From RYN-230 sp963814645 (GTDB lineage: Bacteria > Actinomycetota > Actinomycetes > Streptosporangiales > Streptosporangiaceae), in NCBI GenBank assembly GCA_963814645.1, contig CAWFDX010000013.1:62001-126000 (forward strand): DNA of 64,000 bases, given 5' to 3'. Shown in pieces: positions 1 to 7,586 of this stretch (its first letter is position 1; each line of letters begins with the position of its first letter). Below the pieces are notes generated by a model. The model saw only the letters and a list, made by a program, of their open reading frames with translations, was not told where the DNA came from and did not search any database. The position numbers were made by a program, and so were the translations under genes.

Positions 1-173
1 GCGCGATCGAGGCCAACAAGGCGGCCGAGATCTACAGCGACACGGTGTTCAACTACTCCAGCTACGTGGTGGCGGCCATCCTGTTCCTGCTGCTGACCAT
101 CCCGCTAGCCCGGTTCACCGACCACCTGATCGCCCGGGACCGGCGCCGCCGGCTGGCCGGTGCCCCCGCATGA
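1..173 (+). CDS. Amino-acid ABC transporter permease, C-terminal end (partial)
   Basis: The reading frame is open from base 3 and ends with TGA at 171-173. It encodes the last 56 or so residues of an inner-membrane permease: a short cytoplasmic/periplasmic stretch, one hydrophobic helix (YVVAAILFLLLTIPLA) and a basic tail (ARDRRRR). This matches the end of HisM/GlnP-type permeases of polar amino-acid ABC transporters. The stop overlaps the start of the ATPase gene (ATGA), so the two are translationally coupled. The start lies outside the window. The family is inferred mainly from the partner ATPase. Confidence 0.75.
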   Translation, partial: AIEANKAAEIYSDTVFNYSSYVVAAILFLLLTIPLARFTDHLIARDRRRRLAGAPA

Positions 174-955
174 GCGCGGCCGAGACGATCCCAGCGGACG
201 GCAGCGGCCCGGCACTGGCGTTGAGTATCGAAGGTCTGGAGAAGTCGTTCGGGCCGAACCGGGTGCTCAAAGGGATCGACCTCAGCGTGGCCTCACACGA
301 GGTCATCTGCCTGATCGGGGCGTCCGGATCGGGCAAATCCACGCTGCTGCGCTGCATCAACCTGCTGGAGCCCATCGACAGCGGCCGGATCGTGCTGTGG
401 GGCCAGGACATCAGCCGGCCCGGCATCGACCAGAACGCGGTGCGCCGCCACGTGGGCATCGTGTTCCAGTCGTTCAACCTGTTCCCGCACATGACCGTGC
501 TGCGCAACATCACGCTGGCCCCGGTCAAGGCGCTCGGCCAGCCCCGGCGGCAGGCCGAGGACGAGGCCCGGGCGCTGCTGGACCGGTTCGGCCTGCTGGA
601 CAAGCAGGCCGACTACCCGGACCGGCTGTCCGGCGGCCAGCAGCAGCGGGTGGCCATCGTCCGGGCGCTGGCCATGCACCCGCAGCTCATGCTGCTGGAC
701 GAGGTGACCAGCGCGCTCGACCCGGAACTGGTGGCCGAGGTGCTGGACGTGATCCGCGAGCTGGCCAGCGGCGGGATGACGATGCTGCTCGCCACGCACG
801 AGATGGGCTTCGCCCGGGACATCGCGAACCGGGTGTGCTTCCTGGCCGATGGCCAGATCATCGAGGACGCGCCGCCCGCCGAGCTGTTTACCAACCCTAA
901 AGACGAGCGCACTCAACGCTTCTTGCGTCGCATCATCGACGCCGGCCGGCTGTGA
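170..955 (+). CDS. Amino-acid ABC transporter ATP-binding protein
   Basis: A 261-residue nucleotide-binding subunit of a polar amino-acid importer (GlnQ/HisP type). All ABC motifs are visible: Walker A GASGSGKS (residues 50-57), Q-loop FQSFNLFPH (about 99-107), signature LSGGQQQR (153-160), Walker B LMLLDE (173-178) and the H-switch ATHEMGF. The FNLFPHMTVL sequence after the Q-loop is typical of the amino-acid subfamily. It overlaps the permease by 4 nt, so it belongs to the same operon, whose substrate-binding gene must lie to the left. The exact amino acid cannot be read from the sequence. No clear terminator follows. Confidence 0.93.
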   Translation: MSAAETIPADGSGPALALSIEGLEKSFGPNRVLKGIDLSVASHEVICLIGASGSGKSTLLRCINLLEPIDSGRIVLWGQDISRPGIDQNAVRRHVGIVFQSFNLFPHMTVLRNITLAPVKALGQPRRQAEDEARALLDRFGLLDKQADYPDRLSGGQQQRVAIVRALAMHPQLMLLDEVTSALDPELVAEVLDVIRELASGGMTMLLATHEMGFARDIANRVCFLADGQIIEDAPPAELFTNPKDERTQRFLRRIIDAGRL

Positions 956-991
956 GCTGCTGGCCGGTCAAGCCGGCCTCCGGCCGGCGGC

Positions 992-1747
992 TTAGTGCAT
1001 GATCCAGCCGCCGTCCACGCAGAGCAGCTGCCCGGTGATGAACGACGACTCGGGGGCGGCCAGGAACAGCACCGCGTTGGCGATGTCGGCCGCCTCGCCG
1101 CGCCGCTTGACCGCCTGCTGGTCCAGGATGAACTGGTTATAGGCGGGCAGATCGGGATGGATCGCCTCGGCGGCGGTGGGGAACGCGCCGGGCGCGATCG
1201 CGTTGACCGTGATCCCGTCCGCGCCGCACTCCCTGGCCAGCGCCCGGGTCAGCCCGACCAGCGCGCCCTTGGACGCGACGTAGGGCGCCAGGAACGGGGT
1301 GTTGCCGAAGAACGTGATGCTGGACACGTTGATGATCCGGCCCGTCCCGGCCCGCCGCATCCCGGGCAGCGCGGCCTGGGCGCAGACGAACGCGGCGTCC
1401 ACGTTGACCCGCTGCACCGCGAGCCAGTCCGCGGTGGTGTAGTCGCTGACTTCCTTTCTGGGATAAATCGCGGCGTTATTGACCAGCACGTCCACGCCGT
1501 CCCGCCGGGCCGCGATGTCCTCGATCAGTTCCCGGGCCGCGGTCAGGTCGGCCAGGTCACAGGGGGCGAACAGCGCCTCGCCCGGGCCGCCTGCCTCGTT
1601 GATCCCGGCGGCCAGCTTCGCGCCCGGGCTGTCCGGCAGGTCCACGATGACCACCGCGGCGCCCTCGGCCGCGAACGCGCCGGCCATCCCTGAGCCGAGC
1701 CCGCCGGCCGCCCCGGTGATGACGACTGTCTGGCCCGCGAATCGCAT
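992..1747 (-). CDS. SDR family oxidoreductase
   Basis: A 251-residue classical short-chain dehydrogenase/reductase. The NAD(P)-binding glycine motif TGAAGGLG is at residues 11-18, the NNAA motif near 90-93, and the catalytic Ser (142/143)-Tyr156-Lys160 triad lies in VSS...YVASK. The acidic residue after the second beta strand (VIVDLPD) favours NAD over NADP. The C-terminus carries the usual FITGQLLCVDGGW motif. The ATG at 1747 has GGGAG upstream. It is convergent with the ABC operon and divergent from the gene at 1871. The substrate is unknown; sugar, sterol or acyl alcohols are all possible. Confidence 0.9.
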   Translation of the reverse strand: MRFAGQTVVITGAAGGLGSGMAGAFAAEGAAVVIVDLPDSPGAKLAAGINEAGGPGEALFAPCDLADLTAARELIEDIAARRDGVDVLVNNAAIYPRKEVSDYTTADWLAVQRVNVDAAFVCAQAALPGMRRAGTGRIINVSSITFFGNTPFLAPYVASKGALVGLTRALARECGADGITVNAIAPGAFPTAAEAIHPDLPAYNQFILDQQAVKRRGEAADIANAVLFLAAPESSFITGQLLCVDGGWIMH

Positions 1748-1870
1748 CCAGCCACTCCCGTTACGTGATCGTCGGTACGCCTTCCTAGGATGAAATCACG
1801 GTAGTCGTCGGTTGAATGGGAAGCGATACCGAGCCGCCCGGGCGATCACAAGAGGAGCCGCGCGGGGTCC

Positions 1871-3601
1871 ATGAAGCAGACCGTGGGCACATGGCCAGCC
1901 AGGGGATTCCTGGCCCATCGAGGCCTGATCGCGCTCGCCACCGGGTGCGCGGCGGCCGAGGCGGCCCTGCTCTGCGCGGTGGCGCCGGCCGCCCGGGCGC
2001 TGGCCCCCCAGGTCACCGCCGTGCCGCCGCTGGCCGTGTTCCACGACCTGCGCTGGCTGTTCGGCTACCAGCAGTCCTGGCCCACCTTCGCGCTGCTGCT
2101 GGCCGGGCTGATCGTGGCCCGGTCCGCGCTGAACGCCGCGCTGGTCCTGCTGGCCTGGCCCGCCGGCCGGGCCCGGCCCGCGGCCGGTGAGGCATTCGCC
2201 GCGTCGGTGACCCTGACCATGGTGGCCTGCCTGCTGCTCTCCCCCATCGTCGCGCTCACCGTCGGGGTGGCCATCCTGCCGTTTTCCTGGCCCTACCTGG
2301 CCGCGCTGGTCGTGATGCTGATGATCTCGGTCCCGCTGACCCACGGCGGGATCCGCATCTCCTGGTGGCGCACGCTGCCCCCATTCCGCGCGGTGTGCTG
2401 GCTGCTGACCGACTTCGCCGTGCTGACGATGGCCGCGGCGGCCATCGGCCGCCTGCCGCTGTACGCCGCGATACCGGTCTCCGGCCTGGCCGGGCTGGCC
2501 AACGGACGGGCCTGGTTCGGCCTGGTCCGGGCGGCGGCCAGGAAGCCGGCCCGGCGGCCGGCCACGGCTGGTCTGCTGACCCAGCCGCTGCTCCGGCTGC
2601 CACTCGCCCCGCTGGCCGCGGTGCTGTCCATCGCGCTGGTGATCGGGATGACCCGGCTGGCCTTCGTGATCGGCCGCGGGCCTCGCCAGGTGGGCGTGGA
2701 GGCGGCCGCCATCCAGGCCGGCCAGATCGGGGCAGCCGGGGCCGCCGCGGCCAGCAGCCCGCTGCCCGGGCACGGCACCGGGGCCGGGCACCGGCGGCAG
2801 CACAATCCGGTCCTGGTCATCCTCGGCTTCGGGTCGGCCTGCTGCGGTGGGGCCCGGTCGCTCCAGTCGGTCGCGCCCGGCGCGTACCTGCAGCAGTTCT
2901 CCTACCGCGGACTGAACGCGGCAGGCCAGCCGCTGCCGCAGGGCAACGGGGCCAGCAACCTGCCGCTGCCCGAACTGGGCAACCGGATCGCCGCCCAGGT
3001 GCAGCGGGTGCACCGGGAGACCGGCCGGCCGGTGAACATCATCGCGGAGAGCGAGGGCACCCTCGGCGTGGACGCCATGCTGGCCACCCGCCGGGATCTG
3101 CCGCTCGGCTCGGTAGTCATGATGAGCCCGATCGTCACCCCCGGCCAGGTCAGCTACCCGGCGGGCAGCGGGCCCGGGGCCGGGCTGGTCCCAGCCGGCG
3201 AACTGCGCGCGGTGGTCTCGTTTGTCGGCGGCCTGTCGCCGTTCGGCTCGTCCGGGGCGCAGCGGCTCATCGACTCGGTCAACGCGGTCGGCGCGCGCTA
3301 CGCGGCCTCGGCCGCCTCGGCCACCCGGCATCAGCCGCTGCGCATGGTGCTGCTGGTGCCGCTGGCGGACGCGGTCACGCTGCCGGTCTGCCCGCTGCCC
3401 CGGGATGTGTTCGTGATCCCGGCGCTGCACGGCGACCTGCTCGGTACGCCCCAGGTCAAACGGATGGTGCGCCGGTTCCTGGCCGATGGGACAGTGCGGA
3501 TGCCGGGTAAGTACAACGGCACCGCGGAACTGGTAGCCGCGGCGGCGGCCGCCTGGCGGATGCCGGAAATCACCCCGCCGCAGCCGGCCTGCGGCCGCTG
3601 A
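1871..3601 (+). CDS. Membrane-anchored alpha/beta-hydrolase-like protein
   Basis: A 576-residue protein of two parts. Roughly residues 20-280 hold about six to seven hydrophobic helices. The remainder looks like a soluble alpha/beta-hydrolase domain beginning with a beta strand (NPVLVILGFGSAC) and a nucleophile-elbow-like turn IIAESEGTLG, in which the Ser near residue 394 would be the nucleophile (E-S-E-G rather than G-x-S-x-G). A late LHGDLLG could supply the histidine. No specific family is recognised, so lipase, esterase or transacylase are guesses. It lies 16 nt ahead of the MFS gene and probably shares its transcript. The start has GGAG upstream. Confidence 0.75.
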   Translation: MKQTVGTWPARGFLAHRGLIALATGCAAAEAALLCAVAPAARALAPQVTAVPPLAVFHDLRWLFGYQQSWPTFALLLAGLIVARSALNAALVLLAWPAGRARPAAGEAFAASVTLTMVACLLLSPIVALTVGVAILPFSWPYLAALVVMLMISVPLTHGGIRISWWRTLPPFRAVCWLLTDFAVLTMAAAAIGRLPLYAAIPVSGLAGLANGRAWFGLVRAAARKPARRPATAGLLTQPLLRLPLAPLAAVLSIALVIGMTRLAFVIGRGPRQVGVEAAAIQAGQIGAAGAAAASSPLPGHGTGAGHRRQHNPVLVILGFGSACCGGARSLQSVAPGAYLQQFSYRGLNAAGQPLPQGNGASNLPLPELGNRIAAQVQRVHRETGRPVNIIAESEGTLGVDAMLATRRDLPLGSVVMMSPIVTPGQVSYPAGSGPGAGLVPAGELRAVVSFVGGLSPFGSSGAQRLIDSVNAVGARYAASAASATRHQPLRMVLLVPLADAVTLPVCPLPRDVFVIPALHGDLLGTPQVKRMVRRFLADGTVRMPGKYNGTAELVAAAAAAWRMPEITPPQPACGR

Positions 3602-3617
3602 GCGGGGAGCCAGCCGG

Positions 3618-4904
3618 ATGAGCAGCCAGGCGGAGAGCCGCACCGTGTACGCGGCCGGGCTGGTCCAGGGCGTCGTCCTGGTCACCTTCCCGGCGGCCAG
3701 CACCATCTTCACCTCGGCCAGCCAGTACGGCCTGTCCAGCACCCAGTACGGCGCGATGTTCCTGCCGCAGGCGATCGTCGCGGTGAGCAGCGCGCTGGCC
3801 CAGGGCGGGCTGGCCGAGCGGTTCGGCGCCAAACGGGTCTACCTGACCGGGCTGGCCGCCAACCTGGCCGCCATGCTGCTGCTCATCGTCAGCCGGTTCG
3901 TGCAGGCCGAGCGGCCGGTGGCGTACGGCCTGCTGCTGGCCGCGACGGCCTGCCTGGGAGCGGGCTTCGGGCTGACCGTGCCGTCGCTGAACACGTTCGC
4001 CGCCGCGTTCCACCCGGCCGCGGTGGACCGGTCGGTGCTGGTGCTCAACTCGCTGCTCGGCCTGGGCACCGCGCTGGCCCCGGTGTTCGTCGCGGCGTTC
4101 GTCGGCCTGGGCGTCTGGGTGGCGCTGCCGGTGCTGGCCGCGGCCGCGGTCGTCGCGCTGTTCGCGGTGAGCGCGCGGCTGCCGCTCCGGGTGGCGGCGG
4201 ACGCCGCGGCCGGGGCCAGCCGCCGCGCGCGGCGGCGGCCGCCGATCCCGGGCCAGTTCTGGCTGTTCGCTGCGTTCGCCGCGCTGTACGGGTTCTGCGA
4301 GACGATGAACGGGAACTGGTCGCAGCTCGACCTGACCTCGCTCCGGGTGTCCGCGACCATGGCCTCGCTGACGCTCACCGTGTTCTGGGCCATGGTGACG
4401 CTGGGCCGGGTGCTGTTCGCCGCCATCCAGCGCTGGTTCCCCAGCCGGCTGGCCTACCACGCGCTGCCGTTCATCCTGGCCGGGGCGTTCGCGCTGATCT
4501 CTGTCCTGCCCCGCGGGGCCGGCGGGCTGGGCATCGTGGCGTTCGGGCTGGCCGGGTTCGGCTGTTCCGCGCTGCTGCCGCTGACGATCAGCTTCGGCCA
4601 GGAGAAGCTGGTCAGCATGGCCGCCGTGATCTCCGGGCTGCTGATCGCGTTTTACCAGCTGGGCTACGGCATCGCGGCGTTCGGCGTGGGCCCGCTGCGG
4701 GACGCCGGAGTCAGCCTGCCCGGCCTGTTCGGGATCAGCGCGATCGTGGCCGTGGTGCTGGGCGGGCTGTCCTTCGGCGTGGCGCATGGCCGGCCGTCGC
4801 CCCGGTCGCTGCATCCGCGGCCGCAGCCGGCCCGGCAGGCCCCGGTCGCGGCCGCCCCGGCACTCAGGACTTGGTCTCGGCCTCCAGTTCCGCCTTGGCC
4901 TTGA
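3618..4904 (+). CDS. MFS transporter
   Basis: A 428-residue major-facilitator transporter with about 12 hydrophobic helices and the loop 2-3 signature-like segment GGLAERFGAKRVYL. The central loop is basic (SRRARRRPP), as usual between the two six-helix halves. The ATG at 3618 follows GGGGAG. It is probably co-transcribed with the hydrolase gene upstream. The last 41 nt overlap the convergent ppk2 gene, and the final 20 or so residues are low-complexity Ala/Pro/Arg, so the true stop could have been altered by an indel. The substrate is unknown. Confidence 0.87.
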   Translation: MSSQAESRTVYAAGLVQGVVLVTFPAASTIFTSASQYGLSSTQYGAMFLPQAIVAVSSALAQGGLAERFGAKRVYLTGLAANLAAMLLLIVSRFVQAERPVAYGLLLAATACLGAGFGLTVPSLNTFAAAFHPAAVDRSVLVLNSLLGLGTALAPVFVAAFVGLGVWVALPVLAAAAVVALFAVSARLPLRVAADAAAGASRRARRRPPIPGQFWLFAAFAALYGFCETMNGNWSQLDLTSLRVSATMASLTLTVFWAMVTLGRVLFAAIQRWFPSRLAYHALPFILAGAFALISVLPRGAGGLGIVAFGLAGFGCSALLPLTISFGQEKLVSMAAVISGLLIAFYQLGYGIAAFGVGPLRDAGVSLPGLFGISAIVAVVLGGLSFGVAHGRPSPRSLHPRPQPARQAPVAAAPALRTWSRPPVPPWP

Positions 4905-5769
4905 GCAGTTCGCGCCGCTGATCCGGGCCGAGGACCGGGTAGTGCGGGTCGAGCCGGATCAGCGTGTCGGCGATGACCGCGGCGGCGCATACCCGGGTGA
5001 ACCATTTGTGGTCGGCGGGCAGCACGTGCCAGGGCGCCCATTCGGTGCTGGTGTGGCTCAGCATGTCGGAGTAGGCCCGCTGGTAGTCGTCCCAGTACTG
5101 CCGCTCCCGCGCGTCGGCGGCGGAGAACTTCCAGTTCTTCTCCGGCCGGTCGATCCGCTTCAGGAACCGGGCCCGCTGCTCCGCCCAGGACAGGTTGAGG
5201 AACATCTTTACCACCTGGATGCCGTTGTCCACCAGGTACCGTTCCCAGTCGTTGATCTCGCGGTAGCGGCGCGACCACAGCGCCCAGTCCTTGCCGTCGC
5301 CGGGCACCCGCTCGGCCTCGGCCAGTTGCGGGTGCACCCGGACGACCAGCACTTCCTCGTAATGCGACCGGTTGAAGAGGCCGATCTCGCCGCGCGCGGG
5401 CAGCCGCCTCGCGTGCCGCCACAGGTAGTCGTGCCGCAGTTCTTCGGCGGACGGCGCCTTGAAGCTGGACACCGTGACGCCCTGCGGGTTCACCCCGCTC
5501 ATCACGTGCTTGATCGTGCCGTCCTTGCCGCCCGCGTCCAGGGCCTGCAGCACGACCAGGACGCCGTAGACGTCCTGCGCGGCCAGCCGGTCCTGGTATT
5601 CGGCCAGCAACTGCACGCCGCGGTCCAGCATGGCCAGCCCGTCATGCTTCTTGTGCAGGCCGAACCGCGCGCCGGGATCATAGTCCCTGGCCAGGTCCAC
5701 GGCCGAGCCAGGCGGCACCCGCAGCGGCCGGATCAGGCCGGGAATCCAGCCGGTGTCCTGCTTGGCCAT
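4864..5769 (-). CDS. ppk2: Polyphosphate kinase 2 family protein
   Basis: A 301-residue PPK2-type polyphosphate:nucleotide phosphotransferase, a cytosolic enzyme moving phosphate between polyphosphate and nucleoside mono/diphosphates. The family Walker A DAGGKDGT is at residues 78-85, and the lid/Walker B region FNRSHYEEVLVVRVH starts at 132. The length and the single PPK2 domain fit the short one-domain class; whether it prefers AMP, ADP or GDP cannot be read directly. The ATG at 5769 has GGAGG 8 nt upstream. It is monocistronic, with its 3' end overlapping the MFS gene. Confidence 0.92.
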   Translation of the reverse strand: MAKQDTGWIPGLIRPLRVPPGSAVDLARDYDPGARFGLHKKHDGLAMLDRGVQLLAEYQDRLAAQDVYGVLVVLQALDAGGKDGTIKHVMSGVNPQGVTVSSFKAPSAEELRHDYLWRHARRLPARGEIGLFNRSHYEEVLVVRVHPQLAEAERVPGDGKDWALWSRRYREINDWERYLVDNGIQVVKMFLNLSWAEQRARFLKRIDRPEKNWKFSAADARERQYWDDYQRAYSDMLSHTSTEWAPWHVLPADHKWFTRVCAAAVIADTLIRLDPHYPVLGPDQRRELLKAKAELEAETKS

Positions 5770-5828
5770 CCGGTCCTCCAGTCGCCGCCGGTAATCCGGT
5801 ATCTCCCCACCACCCGTCCCGGTAGATC

Positions 5829-6260
5829 ATGGTGGATGTGGCCGATCCGATCCAGGTCCGGGGCGCGGTGATCCCGGCCGACGAGCTGTCCTGGCGGTTC
5901 TCCCGGTCCTCCGGGCCCGGCGGGCAGTCGGTCAACACCAGCGACAGCCGCGTCGAACTGTCCTACGACCTGGCTTCGTCCACGTCCCTCGGCCCGGTGC
6001 TCAAGCAGCGCGCGCTGCACGCGCTGCACGGCCGGCTGGTCGACGGGGTGCTCACGGTCAGCGCATCCGAGTTCCGCTCTCAGTTGCGCAACCGGGAAGC
6101 GGCCACCCGCCGGATGGCCGAGGTGCTGACCGCGGCCACCGCCCCGCCGCCCAAGGCCCGGCGGCCGACCAAGCCCACCCGCGGATCTAAGGAGCGGCGG
6201 CTGGCGGCCAAGCAGCGCCGCTCCGAGATCAAGCGCCTGCGCCGGTCCACCGACGAGTAG
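5829..6260 (+). CDS. arfB: Alternative ribosome-rescue factor / peptidyl-tRNA hydrolase (ArfB/YaeJ-type)
   Basis: A 143-residue RF-1 domain protein without the codon-recognition domains of a release factor. The hydrolytic GGQ motif sits in SRSSGPGGQSVN (GGQ at 31-33), and the C-terminus is a long basic tail (KARRPTKPTRGSKERRLAAK) of the sort ArfB inserts into the empty mRNA channel of stalled ribosomes. It is expected to release nascent chains from non-stop complexes. It is divergent from ppk2 and convergent with the zinc-finger gene. Length and motif order match the family. Confidence 0.92.
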   Translation: MVDVADPIQVRGAVIPADELSWRFSRSSGPGGQSVNTSDSRVELSYDLASSTSLGPVLKQRALHALHGRLVDGVLTVSASEFRSQLRNREAATRRMAEVLTAATAPPPKARRPTKPTRGSKERRLAAKQRRSEIKRLRRSTDE

Positions 6261-6269
6261 CCCACCCGG

Positions 6270-6680
6270 TCACTCTTCGCCGGAGAAGCGCTCCCAGGCG
6301 GACTGCCGGGTCATGTCCAGCGCGGCGCCGATGCGGGCCCACGTCGCGCCCAGCGACCTGGCCTTGCGTACCCAGTGCGTCAGGTACTCCTGGGCCTGCT
6401 GGCCCGCCGCCGCCACCCGGGGCAGCGCGGCCAGGATCTCCTCCAGCGACATCTCGTGCTCCCACGGTGCCACCCGCGGCTGACCGCCCGCCGGGTCGGC
6501 CGCCGGGCCGGCAGGCGGCGGGCCGGCGGCCAGCTCCGCCTGGATGATCTCGCTGCACAGCGCCACGCACTCGTTGCAGATGTACACCCCGTGCCCGGCG
6601 ACCAGCTTGGCCACCTGGGTGCTGGGCTTGAGGCAGAACGAGCAGCACGCGATCACGGTGGTCGACGTGTCGGCAGTCAT
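6270..6680 (-). CDS. ClpX-type C4 zinc-finger protein
   Basis: A 136-residue protein with an N-terminal treble-clef zinc finger resembling the ClpX N-domain: C13-x2-C16 and C35-x2-C38 (CSFC...CNEC), followed by CSEII as in ClpX. There is no AAA+ domain. After a Pro/Ala linker the C-terminal 55 residues (EEILAALPRV...WARIGAALDMTRQSAWERF) look like a small helix-turn-helix module, so it may be a DNA-binding or adaptor protein rather than a chaperone. I chose the ATG at 6680 because GGAGG lies 6 nt upstream; an in-frame ATG at 6731 lacks this. Confidence 0.82.
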   Translation of the reverse strand: MTADTSTTVIACCSFCLKPSTQVAKLVAGHGVYICNECVALCSEIIQAELAAGPPPAGPAADPAGGQPRVAPWEHEMSLEEILAALPRVAAAGQQAQEYLTHWVRKARSLGATWARIGAALDMTRQSAWERFSGEE

Positions 6681-6781
6681 GGTGCGCCTCCGGCTGAGCA
6701 GGCTGTCAGGAAATGCCTTACACCGGCTCACCGTATGCCGTCAGGCACTGCCTGACAAGTGCTGCTGTTGCCGGGGCCAGG

Positions 6782-6967
6782 TCAGCGGCTGCGCAGTCCG
6801 GTCACGGTCATGGCCAGCCCGCCGATGGCCACCACCGGCCCAATCAGCGCCCACAGGGTCACCCCGGTCATCACGCTGCCCTTGAGGTAGCCGAGGCCCT
6901 GCAACGTCCAGACCACACCGGCGATGATCAGCAGCGCGCCCACAATGGCCAGCAGTATCCGCCTCAT
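6782..6967 (-). CDS. Small two-helix membrane protein
   Basis: A 61-residue protein made almost entirely of two hydrophobic helices (ILLAIVGALLIIAGVVWTLQ and LWALIGPVVAIGGLAMTVTGL) with a short GY-containing hairpin and basic ends. The ATG at 6967 is preceded by AAGGGGG. It is divergent from mscL with about 180 bp between the starts. Similar tiny membrane proteins are common in actinobacteria, but I know of no assigned function. Confidence 0.68.
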   Translation of the reverse strand: MRRILLAIVGALLIIAGVVWTLQGLGYLKGSVMTGVTLWALIGPVVAIGGLAMTVTGLRSR

Positions 6968-7145
6968 GGGACCGCCCCCTTGCTTGGCGCTGACCGAATC
7001 ATAGATCGAAAACTTCCGGTCAAAACGGGGCACAGCCAAGCCGCAACGTTCCCGGCAGGGCAACCGAAACACTTGCGTTACAACGCGCGGGCGTGGATCG
7101 TACGGCAAAGCACAGGGGGAACCACCGGCGAATCGGAGAGTAGCA

Positions 7146-7566
7146 ATGCGGGGCTTCAAGAACTTCCTGCTACGCGGCGATGTGATCATCATCGCGGTCG
7201 GGCTGGTCGTGGCGCTGGCGTTCAGCATGCTGATCGCCGCGTTCACCAGCGACATCATCAACCCGATCGTGGCCCGGCTGCAGGGCGGCAAGTCCATCGG
7301 CCTGGGCATCCAGCTGGGCAGCGACCACAACCCGAAGACCTTCGTGGACATCGGCTCGTTCATCTCCGCGATCATCTACTTCGTGATCTTCATAGCCGTC
7401 GTGTACTTCGTCATCGTGGTGCCCTACAAGCACGTGCAGGCCCGGCGCGGCCAGACGGTGTTCGGCGACCCAGCGCCGGTCAAGACCTGCCCGGCCTGCC
7501 TGTCCACCGACCTGCCGGCCGCCGCCTCGAAGTGCAAGTACTGCGGCACCGAGCAGCCCGCGGTGA
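7146..7566 (+). CDS. mscL: Large-conductance mechanosensitive channel MscL (stop codon apparently lost)
   Basis: The first 140 residues are a clear MscL: amphipathic start MRGFKNFLLRGDV, TM1 (IIIAVGLVVALAFSMLIAA), a periplasmic loop and TM2 (FISAIIYFVIFIAVVYFVIVV). A C-terminal zinc-ribbon (CPAC...CKYC) follows, as in several actinobacterial MscLs. The channel opens under membrane tension. In the given sequence its frame runs on antisense through the polymerase gene to 9221. Losing or gaining one C in CAGCCCGCGGTGA near 7557 would bring in the TGA at 7564-7566, giving a normal length and a tidy 20-bp gap to the convergent gene. The end given here assumes that. GGAGAG precedes the ATG. Confidence 0.85.
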
Positions 7567-7586
7567 CGTCCGGCTGCAGCCGGCCC

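Noticed and set aside
1796..4814. Very long minus-strand open frames opposite the hydrolase and MFS genes
   Set aside because: Composition (Gln/Arg/His/Pro/Gly) is typical of antisense frames in high-GC DNA; the plus-strand genes have motifs and ribosome-binding sites.
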